A stretch of DNA of 63,052 nt from NCBI RefSeq assembly GCF_003319125.1, contig NZ_QOHG01000025.1, forward strand, positions 1 to 63,052, given 5' to 3'. A program made the position numbers and the translations under genes. Below, one piece after another: positions 41,631-52,577 of the stretch. Below the pieces are notes generated by a model. It saw nothing but the letters and a program-made list of their open reading frames with translations. It did not search any database and was not told where the DNA came from. Origin of the DNA: Blastococcus sp. TF02A-26. Lineage in GTDB: Bacteria > Actinomycetota > Actinomycetes > Mycobacteriales > Geodermatophilaceae. How positions within the stretch are numbered: position 1 is the stretch's first letter; each line of letters begins with the position of its first letter.

Positions 41631-43121
41631 ATGAGCACGACGTCCCCAGCGGTGGAGCCGGACTCCGCCGCTCCCGGCGAGCACCGCTTCGGCCTACCGA
41701 CGGCCACGGCGCTCGTGGTCGGGTCGGTGATCGGCACCGGCGTGTTCGCCCTGCCGTCGGCGCTCGCGGCCTACGGGCCCGTCAGCCTCGTCGCCTTCGT
41801 CGTGGTGACCGTCGGCGCGCTCGCCCTCGCCCTGACCTTCGGCTCGCTGTCCCGGCGGCTGCCGGGCTCGGGTGGCCCCTACGTCTACGCCCGGGACGCC
41901 TTCGGTGACTTCGCCGGCTTCCTCAACGCCTGGTCGTACTGGATCACCGCCTGGGCGGGCAACGCCGCGATCGCCGTGGCCTGGGTCGGCTACGTCGAGG
42001 TGTTCGTCAACGAGGGGCACGCCACCGGCTGGTCGATCGCCATCGCCCTCGCCGGCCTGTGGATCCCGGCGGTGGTCAACCTCTCCGGCCTGCGCAACAC
42101 CGGCGCCCTCCAGGTCGTGACGACGGTGCTGAAGTTCATCCCGCTCCTCTTTATGGCCACCGTCGGGCTGCTGTTCGTCGAGAGCGGCAACTTCGGCGAG
42201 TTCAACGCCTCGGGCATGTCCGTGGGCGGCGCCATCTCCGCGGCGGCCGCGATCGCGCTGTTCAGCTACCTCGGCATCGAGGCCGCCTCCGTCGCCGCCG
42301 GCCGGGTCCGCGACCCGCGCCGCAACGTCGGCCGGGCCACGGTCCTGGGCACCCTGGCCTGCGCGGCCGTCTACATCCTGGGCACGCTCGCCGTCTTCGG
42401 GACCGTCTCCAACGCCGACCTCCAGGCGTCCACGGCTCCCTTCACCGACTCGGCGAACGCGATCTTCGGCGGTGAGTGGGCCGGGCAGGTCGTGGCGGTC
42501 GCCGCGGTCGTCTCCGGTCTGGGTGCGCTGATCGGCTGGACGCTGATCGTCGCGGAGATGCCCAAGGCCGCCGCGGAGGACCGGCTGTTCCCGCGGCAGT
42601 TCGCGACCACCCGCCGCGGGGTGCCGGCCTTCGCCGTCGTCGTCTCCACGCTCCTGGCCTCGGTGCTGGTGGTCGTGAGCTACACGAGCTTCTCCAACGT
42701 CTTCACCACCGTCGTCCTGCTGACCGTGCTGACCGCCGTGATCCCGTACCTGTTCAGCGCGGCGGCGCAGCTCTACTGGCTGGCCACCCACGGCCGCGCC
42801 ACCCGGTGGCCGCACCTGGTGCGCGACGTCGTGATCTCGGTCCTGGCCCTCGGCTTCTCGTTCTGGGCGCTGGCCGGCAGCGGGTACCAGGCCGTGTACT
42901 ACGGCGTCTTCGGCTTCTTCCTCGGCGTGCCCGTCTACGTCTGGCTGAAGGTCCAGCGTCGCGAGTACGGCGAGCCCGGCCGCGCCGAGGTCGCGGTCGC
43001 GCCCCCGGTCCTGCCCCCGGCCGACGCCGCGGTCGTGCAGGTGACCGGCGTCCTCCTGCCCGAGCAGCGGCAGACCACCAACGGATCCTCCGCGGCGGCT
43101 GCGCCGACGCGGGTCTCCTGA
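41631..43121 (+). CDS. arcD: APC-superfamily arginine/ornithine antiporter-like protein
   Basis: 496 residues, about 12 TMs. TM1 carries the APC glycine motif VVGSVIGTGVFALPSAL. The family Glu/Gly-rich segments GGPYVYARDAFGDFAGFLNA, ALFSYLGIEAASVAAGRV and the long hydrophobic helices follow. In arginine deiminase operons the partner transporter exchanges arginine for ornithine; the gene order here (antiporter, arcA, arcB, arcC) supports that role. The ATG follows AGGAGTCCCC. Downstream, arcA starts 21 bp after the stop. Confidence 0.87.
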   Translation: MSTTSPAVEPDSAAPGEHRFGLPTATALVVGSVIGTGVFALPSALAAYGPVSLVAFVVVTVGALALALTFGSLSRRLPGSGGPYVYARDAFGDFAGFLNAWSYWITAWAGNAAIAVAWVGYVEVFVNEGHATGWSIAIALAGLWIPAVVNLSGLRNTGALQVVTTVLKFIPLLFMATVGLLFVESGNFGEFNASGMSVGGAISAAAAIALFSYLGIEAASVAAGRVRDPRRNVGRATVLGTLACAAVYILGTLAVFGTVSNADLQASTAPFTDSANAIFGGEWAGQVVAVAAVVSGLGALIGWTLIVAEMPKAAAEDRLFPRQFATTRRGVPAFAVVVSTLLASVLVVVSYTSFSNVFTTVVLLTVLTAVIPYLFSAAAQLYWLATHGRATRWPHLVRDVVISVLALGFSFWALAGSGYQAVYYGVFGFFLGVPVYVWLKVQRREYGEPGRAEVAVAPPVLPPADAAVVQVTGVLLPEQRQTTNGSSAAAAPTRVS

Positions 43122-43142
43122 GAACCGGACGGAGAACCCCTC

Positions 43143-44393
43143 ATGACGCACGGACTCGGTGTCCACTCGGAGGTCGGCCGGCTCCGCCAGGCGATCGTCC
43201 ACCGCCCGGGCCTGGAACTGTCCCGGCTCACCCCGGCGAACTGCCGCGACCTGCTCTTCGACGACGTCCTCTGGACCGAGCGGGCGCAGGAGGAGCACGA
43301 CGTGTTCGCCGGCGTCCTGCGCGACGCCGGCGTCACGGTCCACCACTTCGGCGAGCTCTTCGCCGAGACGCTCAAGTCGGCCGAGGCCCGGGCCTTCGTC
43401 CTGGACCGTGTCTGCACCGACCACGCCCTCGGGCCGGCCCTGGCCCGCTCGGTGCGTGCCCTGGCCGCCGATCTCGGCCCCGCCGACCTCGCCGAGCTCA
43501 TGATCGGCGGGATCACGAAGGCCGACGTCTCACCGCTGTCGCTGCACAGCCTCCGCTGGGCCAGCCTCCAGCTCGACGAGTTCGTGCTCCCGCCACTGCC
43601 CAACACGCTCTTCCAGCGCGACAACTCGGCCTGGGTCTACGGCGGCGTCACCGTGAACCCCATGGCCATGCCGGCCCGGCGCCGGGAGACGGTGCACAGC
43701 CGGGCCGTGTACCGCTACCACCCGCTCTTCGCCGGCGCGGCGTTCTCCACCTACTACGGCGACGACGACGCCGACCACCAGCCCGCCACGCTCGAGGGCG
43801 GCGACGTCCACGTGCTCGGCCGCGGTGCCGTGCTCGTCGGCATGGGTGAGCGGACGACGCCGATGGCCGTGGAGATCCTCGCCCGGCAGCTGTTCCGCCA
43901 GGGCGCCGCGCGGGTCGTCGTCGCCGTCGAGCTCCCGCGGTCGCACGCGTTCATGCACCTCGACACCGTCATGACGATGGTCGACACCGACACCTTCGTC
44001 CGTTATCCCTACCTCGACCCGGCGTCCCTGCGGCCCTGGGTGGTCACGCCGGCCGATCCCGACGAGGTGCTCGAACGAGGGGACGCCGGCCTGCACGTGG
44101 AGCGCCGCGACGACCTCGTCGACACCCTCGCCGAGGTACTGGGGCTCGACCGGGTCCGGGTGCTCACCGCCGACGAGGACGAGCGCGCCGCCCAGCGCGA
44201 GCAGTGGGACGACGCGGACAACTTCCTCGCCGTGGCACCCGGCGTCGTCGTCGGCTACGAGCGCAACGTCGTCACGAACACGATGCTCGCCGACGCCGGC
44301 ATCCGGGTGCTGCCCATCCCCGGGGAGGAGCTCGGCCGCGGCCGCGGCGGCGCCCGGTGCATGACCTGCCCGATCCAGCGCGACGGCATCTGA
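43143..44393 (+). CDS. arcA: arginine deiminase
   Basis: 416 residues, standard length. Converts arginine to citrulline and ammonia. Motifs: GVHSEVGRLRQAIVHRPG at the N-terminus, LPNTLFQRDNSAW (family FTRD) near residue 155, LEGGDVHVLG near 218, HLDTVMTMVD near 275, and the C-terminal GRGRGGARCMTCPIQRD holding the catalytic Cys. All catalytic positions appear intact. With the antiporter, arcB and arcC it forms the ADI pathway that yields one ATP per arginine in the absence of oxygen. It begins 21 bp after the antiporter gene. Confidence 0.95.
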   Translation: MTHGLGVHSEVGRLRQAIVHRPGLELSRLTPANCRDLLFDDVLWTERAQEEHDVFAGVLRDAGVTVHHFGELFAETLKSAEARAFVLDRVCTDHALGPALARSVRALAADLGPADLAELMIGGITKADVSPLSLHSLRWASLQLDEFVLPPLPNTLFQRDNSAWVYGGVTVNPMAMPARRRETVHSRAVYRYHPLFAGAAFSTYYGDDDADHQPATLEGGDVHVLGRGAVLVGMGERTTPMAVEILARQLFRQGAARVVVAVELPRSHAFMHLDTVMTMVDTDTFVRYPYLDPASLRPWVVTPADPDEVLERGDAGLHVERRDDLVDTLAEVLGLDRVRVLTADEDERAAQREQWDDADNFLAVAPGVVVGYERNVVTNTMLADAGIRVLPIPGEELGRGRGGARCMTCPIQRDGI

Positions 44394-44405
44394 GGGAGCC
44401 CCGAC

Positions 44406-45408
44406 ATGGACACCGCACGTCACCCCGGGTCGCTCACCAAGGAGCTCGACCTGGACGCCAAGCAGTTCCTCGGCCTGCTCGACCGGGCCGCGCAGCTCAA
44501 GGCCGCGAAGGCGGCCCGGGCCGAGGACCGGCTCCTGGAGGGCCGGAACATCGCGCTGGTCTTCGAGAAGGACTCCACGCGCACCCGGTGCGCGTTCGAG
44601 GTCGCGGCCGCCGACCAGGGCGCGCGGACGACCTACCTCGGCCCGGCCGGCAGCCATCTGGGGCGGGAGGAGTCCGTGCGCGACACCGCCCGGGTGCTGG
44701 GCCGGATGTACGACGCCATCGAGTTCCGCGGCTTCGCCCAGGAGACGGTCGAGGAGATGGCCGGCGCCGCCGGCGTCCCGGTGTGGAACGGCCTGACCGA
44801 CAGCTGGCACCCGACCCAGATGCTCGCCGACGTGCTCACGATGCTCGAGCACTGCTCGGGCTTCGTGCAGGACATCCGCTTCTGCTTCACCGGCGACGGG
44901 CGCAACAACGTCGCGCGGTCCCTGCTGGTCACCGGCGCGCTGCTGGGCATGGACGTGCGGATCGCCGCGCCGGCGCAGCTGCAGCCGCCGGCCGACGTGG
45001 TCGCCACGGCCCGGGAGCTGGCCGCCGCCAGCGGTGCGCGGGTGCTGGTCACCGACGACCCGCGCGAGGGGGTGGCCGGCGCCGACTTCGTGTACACCGA
45101 CGTGTGGGTTCAGCATGGGTGAGCCGCAGGAGGAGTGGGACCGCCGGGTTCCGTTGCTGACCCCGTTCCGCGTCACCGCGGACCTCATGGCCGCCACCGG
45201 CCGGCCGGAGAGCCGCTTCCTGCACTGCCTGCCCGCGGTCCACGACCGCCGGACCGTGCTGGGCCGGCGGGTGTACGACCGTTACGGGCTCGACGGCGCC
45301 GAGGTCACCGACGAGGTGTTCGAGTCGGCCCGGTCGGTGGTGTTCGACCAGGCGGAGAACCGGCTGCACACCATCAAGGCGGTCATGGTCGCCGCACTGG
45401 CCGGCTGA
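44406..45408 (+). pseudogene. arcB: ornithine carbamoyltransferase, frameshifted
   Basis: The catabolic OTC (citrulline + phosphate to ornithine + carbamoyl phosphate). The first frame gives 238 residues with [14 protein letters not shown] (carbamoyl phosphate loop) and [15 protein letters not shown], and reads into DVWVQHG and a stop at 45122. Shifting by one base at the extra T in GGGTTCAGC (45109-45110) restores VWVSMGEP and the remaining 95 residues, with HCLPAVHD and [17 protein letters not shown]. With the T removed the protein would be a full 333 residues. As written, the pathway lacks its middle step. Sequencing error, real mutation, or an anabolic OTC elsewhere compensating are all possible. 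Confidence 0.9.
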
Positions 45409-45409
45409 G

Positions 45410-46321
45410 GTGCGGGTCCTCGTCGCCCTCGGCGGCAACGCACTGCTGGAGCGCGGGGAGGCCCCGGACGAGGCGGTGCAGCGGCGGCACGTGCGGCGGG
45501 CCGCCGCGGCGCTGGCCCCGCTCGCGGCCGCGCACCAGCTCGTGGTCAGCCACGGCAACGGCCCCCAGGTCGGGGTGCTGGCGCTCGAGTCGGTCCGCGA
45601 CCCCTCGCTGCACCACCCCTACCCGCTGGACGCCCTGGGGGCGGCCACCCAGGGCATGATCGGCTACTGGCTGGCGCAGGAGCTGGCGAATGCGGGAGTG
45701 CGGGCGCCGGTCCTGGCGGTGGTCACGCAGACCGTGGTCGACGCCGACGATCCCGCGTTCGGGGCGCCGTCGAAGTTCATCGGCGAGTCCTACGACCGGG
45801 CGGCGGCCGAGTCGCTCGCCGCCGCCCACGGCTGGCGCATCGCCCCGGACGGGGACCGCTGGCGCCGGGTGGTGCCCTCCCCGCGGCCCCTGCGGATCGT
45901 GGAGGAGGGCTGCCTGCGGGCGCTCGTCGCCGGCGGCGCCGTGCTCGTCTGCGGCGGCGGGGGCGGCGTGCCGGTCGTGGCCGACGGGCGCGGGGCCACC
46001 CGCGGCGTGGAGGCCGTCGTCGACAAGGACATGACGGCGGCGCTGCTGGCCCAGCGGCTGGGTGCCGACCGGCTGCTCCTGCTCACCGACGTCCCCGCGG
46101 TGATGCGCGACTTCGGCACGCCGGCCGCGAGCGAGGTGCGGCGGATGGACCTCGCGGAGGCCGGTGCCCTCTCCCTCCCGGCCGGGTCCATGGGGCCGAA
46201 GGTCGAGGCCTGCCGCGAGTTCGTCCTGCGGACCGGTGGTGTCGCGGCGATCGGCGCGCTCGGGGACGCCGCGGCGATCCTGGACGGACGGGCCGGGACG
46301 ACGGTGGTCCCCGGGCCGTGA
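45410..46321 (+). CDS. arcC: carbamate kinase
   Basis: 303 residues, typical length. Converts carbamoyl phosphate + ADP to ATP + carbamate, the energy-yielding step of the pathway. Motifs: VALGGNALL at the start, VVSHGNGPQVG near residue 45, CGGGGGVPVV near 180 and VVDKDMTAALLA near 205, then LTDVPAVMRDFG and GSMGPKVEACREFV. The GTG start is 1 bp after the OTC stop. It is intact even though the OTC is frameshifted. Confidence 0.95.
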   Translation: MRVLVALGGNALLERGEAPDEAVQRRHVRRAAAALAPLAAAHQLVVSHGNGPQVGVLALESVRDPSLHHPYPLDALGAATQGMIGYWLAQELANAGVRAPVLAVVTQTVVDADDPAFGAPSKFIGESYDRAAAESLAAAHGWRIAPDGDRWRRVVPSPRPLRIVEEGCLRALVAGGAVLVCGGGGGVPVVADGRGATRGVEAVVDKDMTAALLAQRLGADRLLLLTDVPAVMRDFGTPAASEVRRMDLAEAGALSLPAGSMGPKVEACREFVLRTGGVAAIGALGDAAAILDGRAGTTVVPGP

Positions 46322-46357
46322 CGGACGGGACCCGATCGGCGAGCCGGCCGGGTCCGT

Positions 46358-46912
46358 TCAGGGTCGCGGCGTGGCGGTCGCGGAGGGGAGGGCGGCGGCG
46401 ATCCCGTCGGCCCACGCCTCGATCGCCGCCCAGTCGCGGTGGTCGCCGGCACGCTGGCGGGCGAGGAGGTAGAACACCCGGCCCCACAGGGGGACGCCGT
46501 CCATGCGGACGACGCCACCGAAGAGCCGGTGGTCGCGCGGACGGAGCTCCCGGGGCAGTCCCGACGCGACGCGGGCGACCTCCTGCCGGGCCATCCACCC
46601 CCGGATCCGGCCGCGGGGGTCGATCCCGGCGACGCTGAACAGCCAGACCGGGCGGCCCCGGAGCGCCGGCGCGAGGCGTCCGGCCAGGTCGCGGGCCTCG
46701 GGGAGCCAGGCCATGTCGTGCACGGCGCTGCCGAGCACGAAGGCGTCGAACCGGTCCAGGTCGACGTCCAGGTCGAGGTCCGGGCCGGCCGGCCGGACGT
46801 CGACGACGACGCTGACGGTGCGCAGCCGGGCCGCGATCCGCTCGGCGACCTCTGCGGTGGAGCCGTGGGCACTCGCGTGCACGACGAGGACGTGCCTGCC
46901 GGGATCTGCCAT
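46358..46912 (-). CDS. flavodoxin-domain protein (HemG-like)
   Basis: 184 residues with a flavodoxin-like fold: FMN phosphate loop VHASAHGSTAEVAERIA at residues 10-26, LGSAVHDMAWLPEARDLA near 65, LFSVAGIDPRGRIRGWM near 98, and the C-terminal AGDHRDWAAIEAWADGIAA. It resembles the menaquinone-dependent protoporphyrinogen oxidase/flavodoxin_5 group. It may use quinones as acceptors without oxygen. The ATG at 46912 is divergent from the DevR-type gene. A paralogue is at 50180-50737. Confidence 0.87.
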   Translation of the reverse strand: MADPGRHVLVVHASAHGSTAEVAERIAARLRTVSVVVDVRPAGPDLDLDVDLDRFDAFVLGSAVHDMAWLPEARDLAGRLAPALRGRPVWLFSVAGIDPRGRIRGWMARQEVARVASGLPRELRPRDHRLFGGVVRMDGVPLWGRVFYLLARQRAGDHRDWAAIEAWADGIAAALPSATATPRP

Positions 46913-47002
46913 GTCCCCACCGTGGCGCCGCACGGACGGCGTCGGGAGGGGCGGAGGCCCGCGGTGGAGGAGACGGAGGTCGCGCCGGGGGTCACGCCGG
47001 AC

Positions 47003-47047
47003 GGGACCTTCGACTCTGAGCACGGCGGGCCGGGCTACGCCTAGCCT
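47003..47047 (+). promoter_or_regulatory. DosR-like box and -10 of the DevR-type gene
   Basis: GGGACCTTCGACTC (47003-47016) followed by TAGCCT (47042-47047). If transcription starts 7 nt after the hexamer (about 47054), the box centre is at -44.5. This points to positive autoregulation of the response regulator and could also serve the divergent flavodoxin gene. Confidence 0.6.
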
Positions 47048-47119
47048 CGGGCGCAGGTGCACCGCCGGACACGCCGGTGGTCGGACGGCCGCGTGCGCGG
47101 CAGGGACGGAGCGACATCG

Positions 47120-47794
47120 GTGGAGCCATCCGTGGACGACGCCCCGGGGACCATCCGGGTCTTCCTCTTGGACGACCACGAGATCGTCCGTCGCGGGGTC
47201 GCCGACCTCCTCGAGAGCGACCCGGCCATCACCGTGGTCGGGGAGGCCAAGAACGCCAAGGAGGCGGTCGCCCGCATCCCGGCGCTCCGGCCGGACGTCG
47301 CGATCCTCGACGTGCGCCTGCCCGACGGCGACGGGGTGTCGGTCTGCCGTGACGTGCGCTCCCTCCTGCCGGAGCTGAAGGTCATCATGCTGACCAGCTA
47401 CAGCGACGACGAGGCCCTGTTCGAGGCGATCATGGCCGGGGCCTCGGGGTACATGCTCAAGCAGATCCTCGGTCAGGACCTGGTCAACGGCGTCCGCACG
47501 GTGGCCGCGGGCGGGTCGCTGCTGGACCCCACGGCGACGACCGCGGTCCTCGAGCGGATGCGGCGGGCGGCCGAGCCCGCCGGGCCCCTGGCCAAGCTCA
47601 GCGAGCAGGAGCGGACCGTCCTGGAGCTCATCGGAGAGGGCCTGACCAACCGGCAGATCGGCGAGCGCATGTTCCTGGCCGAGAAGACCGTGAAGAACTA
47701 CGTCTCCCACCTGCTGGCCAAGCTGGGCCTGGAGCGCCGCACCCAGGCGGCGGTGCTGGCGACGGAGCTCCGCGGCTCCCAGTCCTCGCGCTGA
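47120..47794 (+). CDS. DevR/DosR-type response regulator
   Basis: 224 residues. Receiver domain: [18 protein letters not shown] at the start, phosphoacceptor Asp in [19 protein letters not shown] near residue 62, [20 protein letters not shown] and the Lys in GYMLKQILG near 110. The LuxR HTH has [20 protein letters not shown], then [23 protein letters not shown] and RRTQAAV. The [20 protein letters not shown] stretch is characteristic of the DevR/DosR/OsdR family. The GTG at 47120 has GGAG 8 nt upstream. Its likely partner kinase lies tail to tail, 11 bp away. Confidence 0.93.
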   Translation: MEPSVDDAPGTIRVFLLDDHEIVRRGVADLLESDPAITVVGEAKNAKEAVARIPALRPDVAILDVRLPDGDGVSVCRDVRSLLPELKVIMLTSYSDDEALFEAIMAGASGYMLKQILGQDLVNGVRTVAAGGSLLDPTATTAVLERMRRAAEPAGPLAKLSEQERTVLELIGEGLTNRQIGERMFLAEKTVKNYVSHLLAKLGLERRTQAAVLATELRGSQSSR

Positions 47795-47805
47795 CCCGGG
47801 GGCCC

Positions 47806-50035
<2,230 letters not shown>

Positions 50036-50114
50036 GCGGTTCCTCGTCTTCCTTCCCCGGCGCCCCCGGTCGGCCGCCCCGTCGACGATGCCCGCTGCCA
50101 CCGCTGGACATGCC

Positions 50115-50128
50115 GGGTCCAAGGTCCC
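50115..50128 (-). promoter_or_regulatory. DosR-like box upstream of the second PPOX gene
   Basis: The minus strand reads GGGACCTTGGACCC, a nearly perfect dyad (plus strand GGGTCCAAGGTCCC). The centre lies 43.5 bp from the transcription start implied by CATCGT (50090-50085 on the minus strand). Confidence 0.65.
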
Positions 50129-50179
50129 GGAGAAGCTGCCGGTGGTCCCCCATCCGGTCGGGCGCCACCTTTCCACGGG

Positions 50180-50737
50180 TCAGCCGGACGGGACAGGCGC
50201 CACTGCGGCTGGGGTCGCGGGCGCCGCGACGAGAGCCGCGGCGATCTCGTCGGCCCACGCCCGCACCTGGGTCCAGTCACGGGCGTCGCCGACCGGCGCC
50301 CGCATGGCCGTCACGACGGCGCGCTCGGCGAAGGTGAGCAGCGCCGGCTCCAGCCGACCGGGGAGCACCCGCGTCCCGCGGGGGGACAGCAGGGCCGTCA
50401 GCGTGGCGATGTCGTAGGGCTCGCCGTCCGGGAAGGGCGGCTGCCCGATCGGCCCGCTGGAGAACAGCCACAGCGGGCGGGCGCGCAGGACGGCCGCGGA
50501 GGCAGTGGCGAACTCCCGGGCGGCCGACAGCCAGGCACCGCCGTACACCGCACTGCCCAGCACGACCGCGTCGTAGTGCCGGGGATCCGGTCGGCGGTCG
50601 ACGGGGACGACGGAGGCCTGCACGTCCAGTCCGGGAGCGGCGGGGTTGCCCGTCAGGTCGCGTGCCAGTGCCGCGGCGATCTCCCGGGTGGCGCCGTGCC
50701 GGCTGGCGACCGCGACCAGCACCCGGGTGACGGTCAC
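50180..50737 (-). CDS. flavodoxin-domain protein
   Basis: 185 residues. Flavodoxin phosphate loop VASRHGATREIAAALARDL near residue 10; VLGSAVYGGAWLSAAREFA near 66; WLFSSGPIGQPPFPDGEPYD near 95; C-terminal DARDWTQVRAWADEIAAAL. Paralogue of the flavodoxin at 46358-46912. The GTG start overlaps the stop of the CBS-BON gene (GTGA). Probably a quinone- or protoporphyrinogen-linked redox protein. Confidence 0.87.
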   Translation of the reverse strand: MTVTRVLVAVASRHGATREIAAALARDLTGNPAAPGLDVQASVVPVDRRPDPRHYDAVVLGSAVYGGAWLSAAREFATASAAVLRARPLWLFSSGPIGQPPFPDGEPYDIATLTALLSPRGTRVLPGRLEPALLTFAERAVVTAMRAPVGDARDWTQVRAWADEIAAALVAAPATPAAVAPVPSG

Positions 50738-51369
50738 CGGGGACCACCCACGGCGGAGGACAGCACCTGCACGGCGACGACGCCGCCGACCGTCCGCGCC
50801 AGCGCCGTCAGCGCCCGCTCCTCGGTGCCGGGCGGGTCGTGCGACTCGCCGCGGGTCCGGCGGACGGTCGCGACCCCCTCCGTGACCGTGACGTCCCACG
50901 CGCCGAGCTCCCCGGTGTAGCGCTCGACGAGGTCCGTGAGCTCGGCGCGGATCTCGGAGTCGGTCCGGACGAGGGCCCGGAGCAGGTCGCGGCGGCTGAC
51001 GATGCCGACCAGGCGCTGCCCGTCGACGACCGGCACGCTGCGCAACCGCTCGTCGACGAAGAGCTTGGCGACGTCGGACACGTCGGCCCCGGACTCCACG
51101 CAGCGGACGTCCTCGGTCATGACGCCGCGGACCAGCAGCGGCAGCGCGTGCTCCTGCTCGCCGTCCCGGCGCAGGTGCAGCCGCGGATCCCGGGGCAGCC
51201 GGTCGCGGAGCACGTCGGCCTCGGCGACGATGCCGATCAGCTGGGCGTCCTCGTCGAGCACCGGGAGCGCGGCGAAGCCGTGCTCGGCCAGCAGCTCGCC
51301 GGCGTACTTGGCCGACGTGTCGGGCCCCACGGTGACGACCTCGCGCGTCATGACGTCTCTGACCTGCAC
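50734..51369 (-). CDS. CBS-CBS-BON protein (Hrp1-like)
   Basis: 211 residues. Two CBS motifs (VRDVMTREVVTVGPDTSAKY at the N-terminus; VRGVMTEDVRCVESGADVSD near residue 80) and a C-terminal BON domain (about 140-205, with LGAWDVTVTEGVATVRRT). The CBS pair resembles mycobacterial Hrp1, a DosR target. CBS domains bind adenine nucleotides and BON is often membrane associated. The GTG at 51369 follows GGAGGAGGAAGT, and a TAGCGT -10 lies on the minus strand at 51399-51404. It is first in an operon with a flavodoxin gene. Confidence 0.93.
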   Translation of the reverse strand: MQVRDVMTREVVTVGPDTSAKYAGELLAEHGFAALPVLDEDAQLIGIVAEADVLRDRLPRDPRLHLRRDGEQEHALPLLVRGVMTEDVRCVESGADVSDVAKLFVDERLRSVPVVDGQRLVGIVSRRDLLRALVRTDSEIRAELTDLVERYTGELGAWDVTVTEGVATVRRTRGESHDPPGTEERALTALARTVGGVVAVQVLSSAVGGPR

Positions 51370-51398
51370 ACTTCCTCCTCCGGCCGGGTCCGGACCCG

Positions 51399-51470
51399 AC
51401 GCTAGGCAGCAGCGGCCGGCGGTCCCAGGGTCGGCGGACCGGCGATCCCGTGACCCAGGGCCCTGGGGTC
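51399..51470. promoter_or_regulatory. CBS/Usp divergent control region with DosR-like dyad
   Basis: Contains TAGCGT (minus strand, 51404-51399), the GGTCCCAGGGTC element (51421-51432) and the dyad GACCCAGGG/CCCTGGGGTC (51452-51470). The dyad shares the GGG/CCC cores of the other boxes but has a different spacer, so it is a lower-confidence DosR site. It lies about 92 bp from the CBS start and 109 bp from the Usp start. Confidence 0.45.
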
Positions 51471-51569
51471 CGGGACGTCCGGCCCGGCGACGGCCCCGCT
51501 GCCGCACCGACACCCTGCGGGGAGACGGACCGGGACCCGCCCGGCGCCTCGACCGACAGGACGGCCGGC

Positions 51570-52539
51570 GTGGACACACTCGACCAGCGCGACACCCCTC
51601 GGCCGCGGATCGTGGTGGGCGTCGACGGCTCGGACGGCGCCCGGGCCGCCCTCCGTCACGCGCTCGCGGCCGCGGCCGCGCGGGGGGCCTCCCTCGAGGT
51701 GGTGGCCGGGTGCGCCCCGGAGCTGTACTGGACCGGCGGCGCTCCGCTGGTCGTCCCCGACGTGCCCGCTCTCCGGGACACCACGCGGGAGCGCACCCTG
51801 GAGGCGGTGGCCGCGGCGCGCCGGTCGGCGCCCGAGACCGCGGACGTGCCGGTCGACGTGCTCGTCACGGTGGAGCCGGCGGCCGGGGAGCTGGTGCGGC
51901 GCTCGGAGGGGGCCGCCCTGGTCGTCGTCGGCAGCCGCGGACACGGTGCGGTCCGCAGTGCCCTGCTCGGCTCGGTCGCCCTGCACGTGAGCACGCACGC
52001 CGCCTGTCCCGTGCTCGTGGTCCACGCCGCGCCGGACGACCCGGCCGCGACGGCCGGCCCGAGCCGTGTCGTGGTGGGGGTGGACGGCTCCTCGACCGGG
52101 CGCGCCGCGCTCGCGGCGGCCGTCGAGGAGGCCGTCCGGCTGCACGCCGATCTCGACGTCGTCGCCTGCTTCAGCATGGGCGCGTACTGGGCGGACCTCG
52201 TCGGTGGTGGTGCCCACCACCGACGAGGTCCGGCAGGACGTGCGGCGGGAGGCCGAGACGCAGGTGGCGGCGGTCCTGGCCGACCGCCCCGACGGAGCCG
52301 TCACGCCGCGGGTGCACCTCGAGGTCACCCAGGGAGCTCCCTCGGACGTGCTGGTGCAACGGGCACGGGGGGCGGCGCTGCTCGTGGTCGGCAGCCGCGG
52401 GCGTGGTGCCGTGCGGGCCGCGCTCCTGGGTTCGGTGGCCCTGCACTGCGTCATGCACGCACCCTGCCCCGTGCTCGTCGTCCACCCGGAGCGGACCGCG
52501 ACGACCCCGGCGGCCCTCACCGGCACCGCGTCCGCGTGA
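51570..52539 (+). pseudogene. two-domain universal stress protein, frameshifted
   Basis: Domain 1 (IVVGVDGSDGARAALRHAL; ATP loop GSRGHGAVRSALLGS) and the beginning of domain 2 (VVVGVDGSSTGRAALAAA to FSMGAYWADLV) are in the first frame. At 52197-52212 the frame breaks. Removing one G from the GTCGGTGGTGG stretch restores VVVPTTDEVRQDVRREAETQ and the second ATP loop GSRGRGAVRAALLGS, giving a normal two-domain Usp of about 322 residues ending at 52539. The site lies within a perfect 14-bp hairpin. It is divergent from the CBS-BON gene. A truncated first domain could still be made. Confidence 0.85.
52197..52227. repeat. perfect 14-bp hairpin at the Usp frameshift
   Basis: CTCGTCGGTGGTGG (52197-52210) pairs exactly with CCACCACCGACGAG (52214-52227) around a TGC loop, inside a coding region. 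The inferred extra G lies within the left arm; without it, the hairpin would be imperfect. Confidence 0.85.
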
Positions 52540-52563
52540 CCGGGGCCGCCGCGGAGCGGGCCC

Positions 52564-52577
52564 TACCGTGCGGGACA
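52564..52577 (+). promoter_or_regulatory. leaderless -10 element of the DUF1003 gene
   Basis: TACCGT (52564-52569), then 7 nt, then the ATG at 52577, with no ribosome-binding site. It is identical in spacing and sequence to the element at 28834-28847. Confidence 0.45.

Noticed and set aside
46322-46357. Hairpin between arcC and the flavodoxin gene as a terminator
   Set aside because: The stem needs a bulge and several wobble pairs; some termination is likely here but the structure is too weak to annotate.
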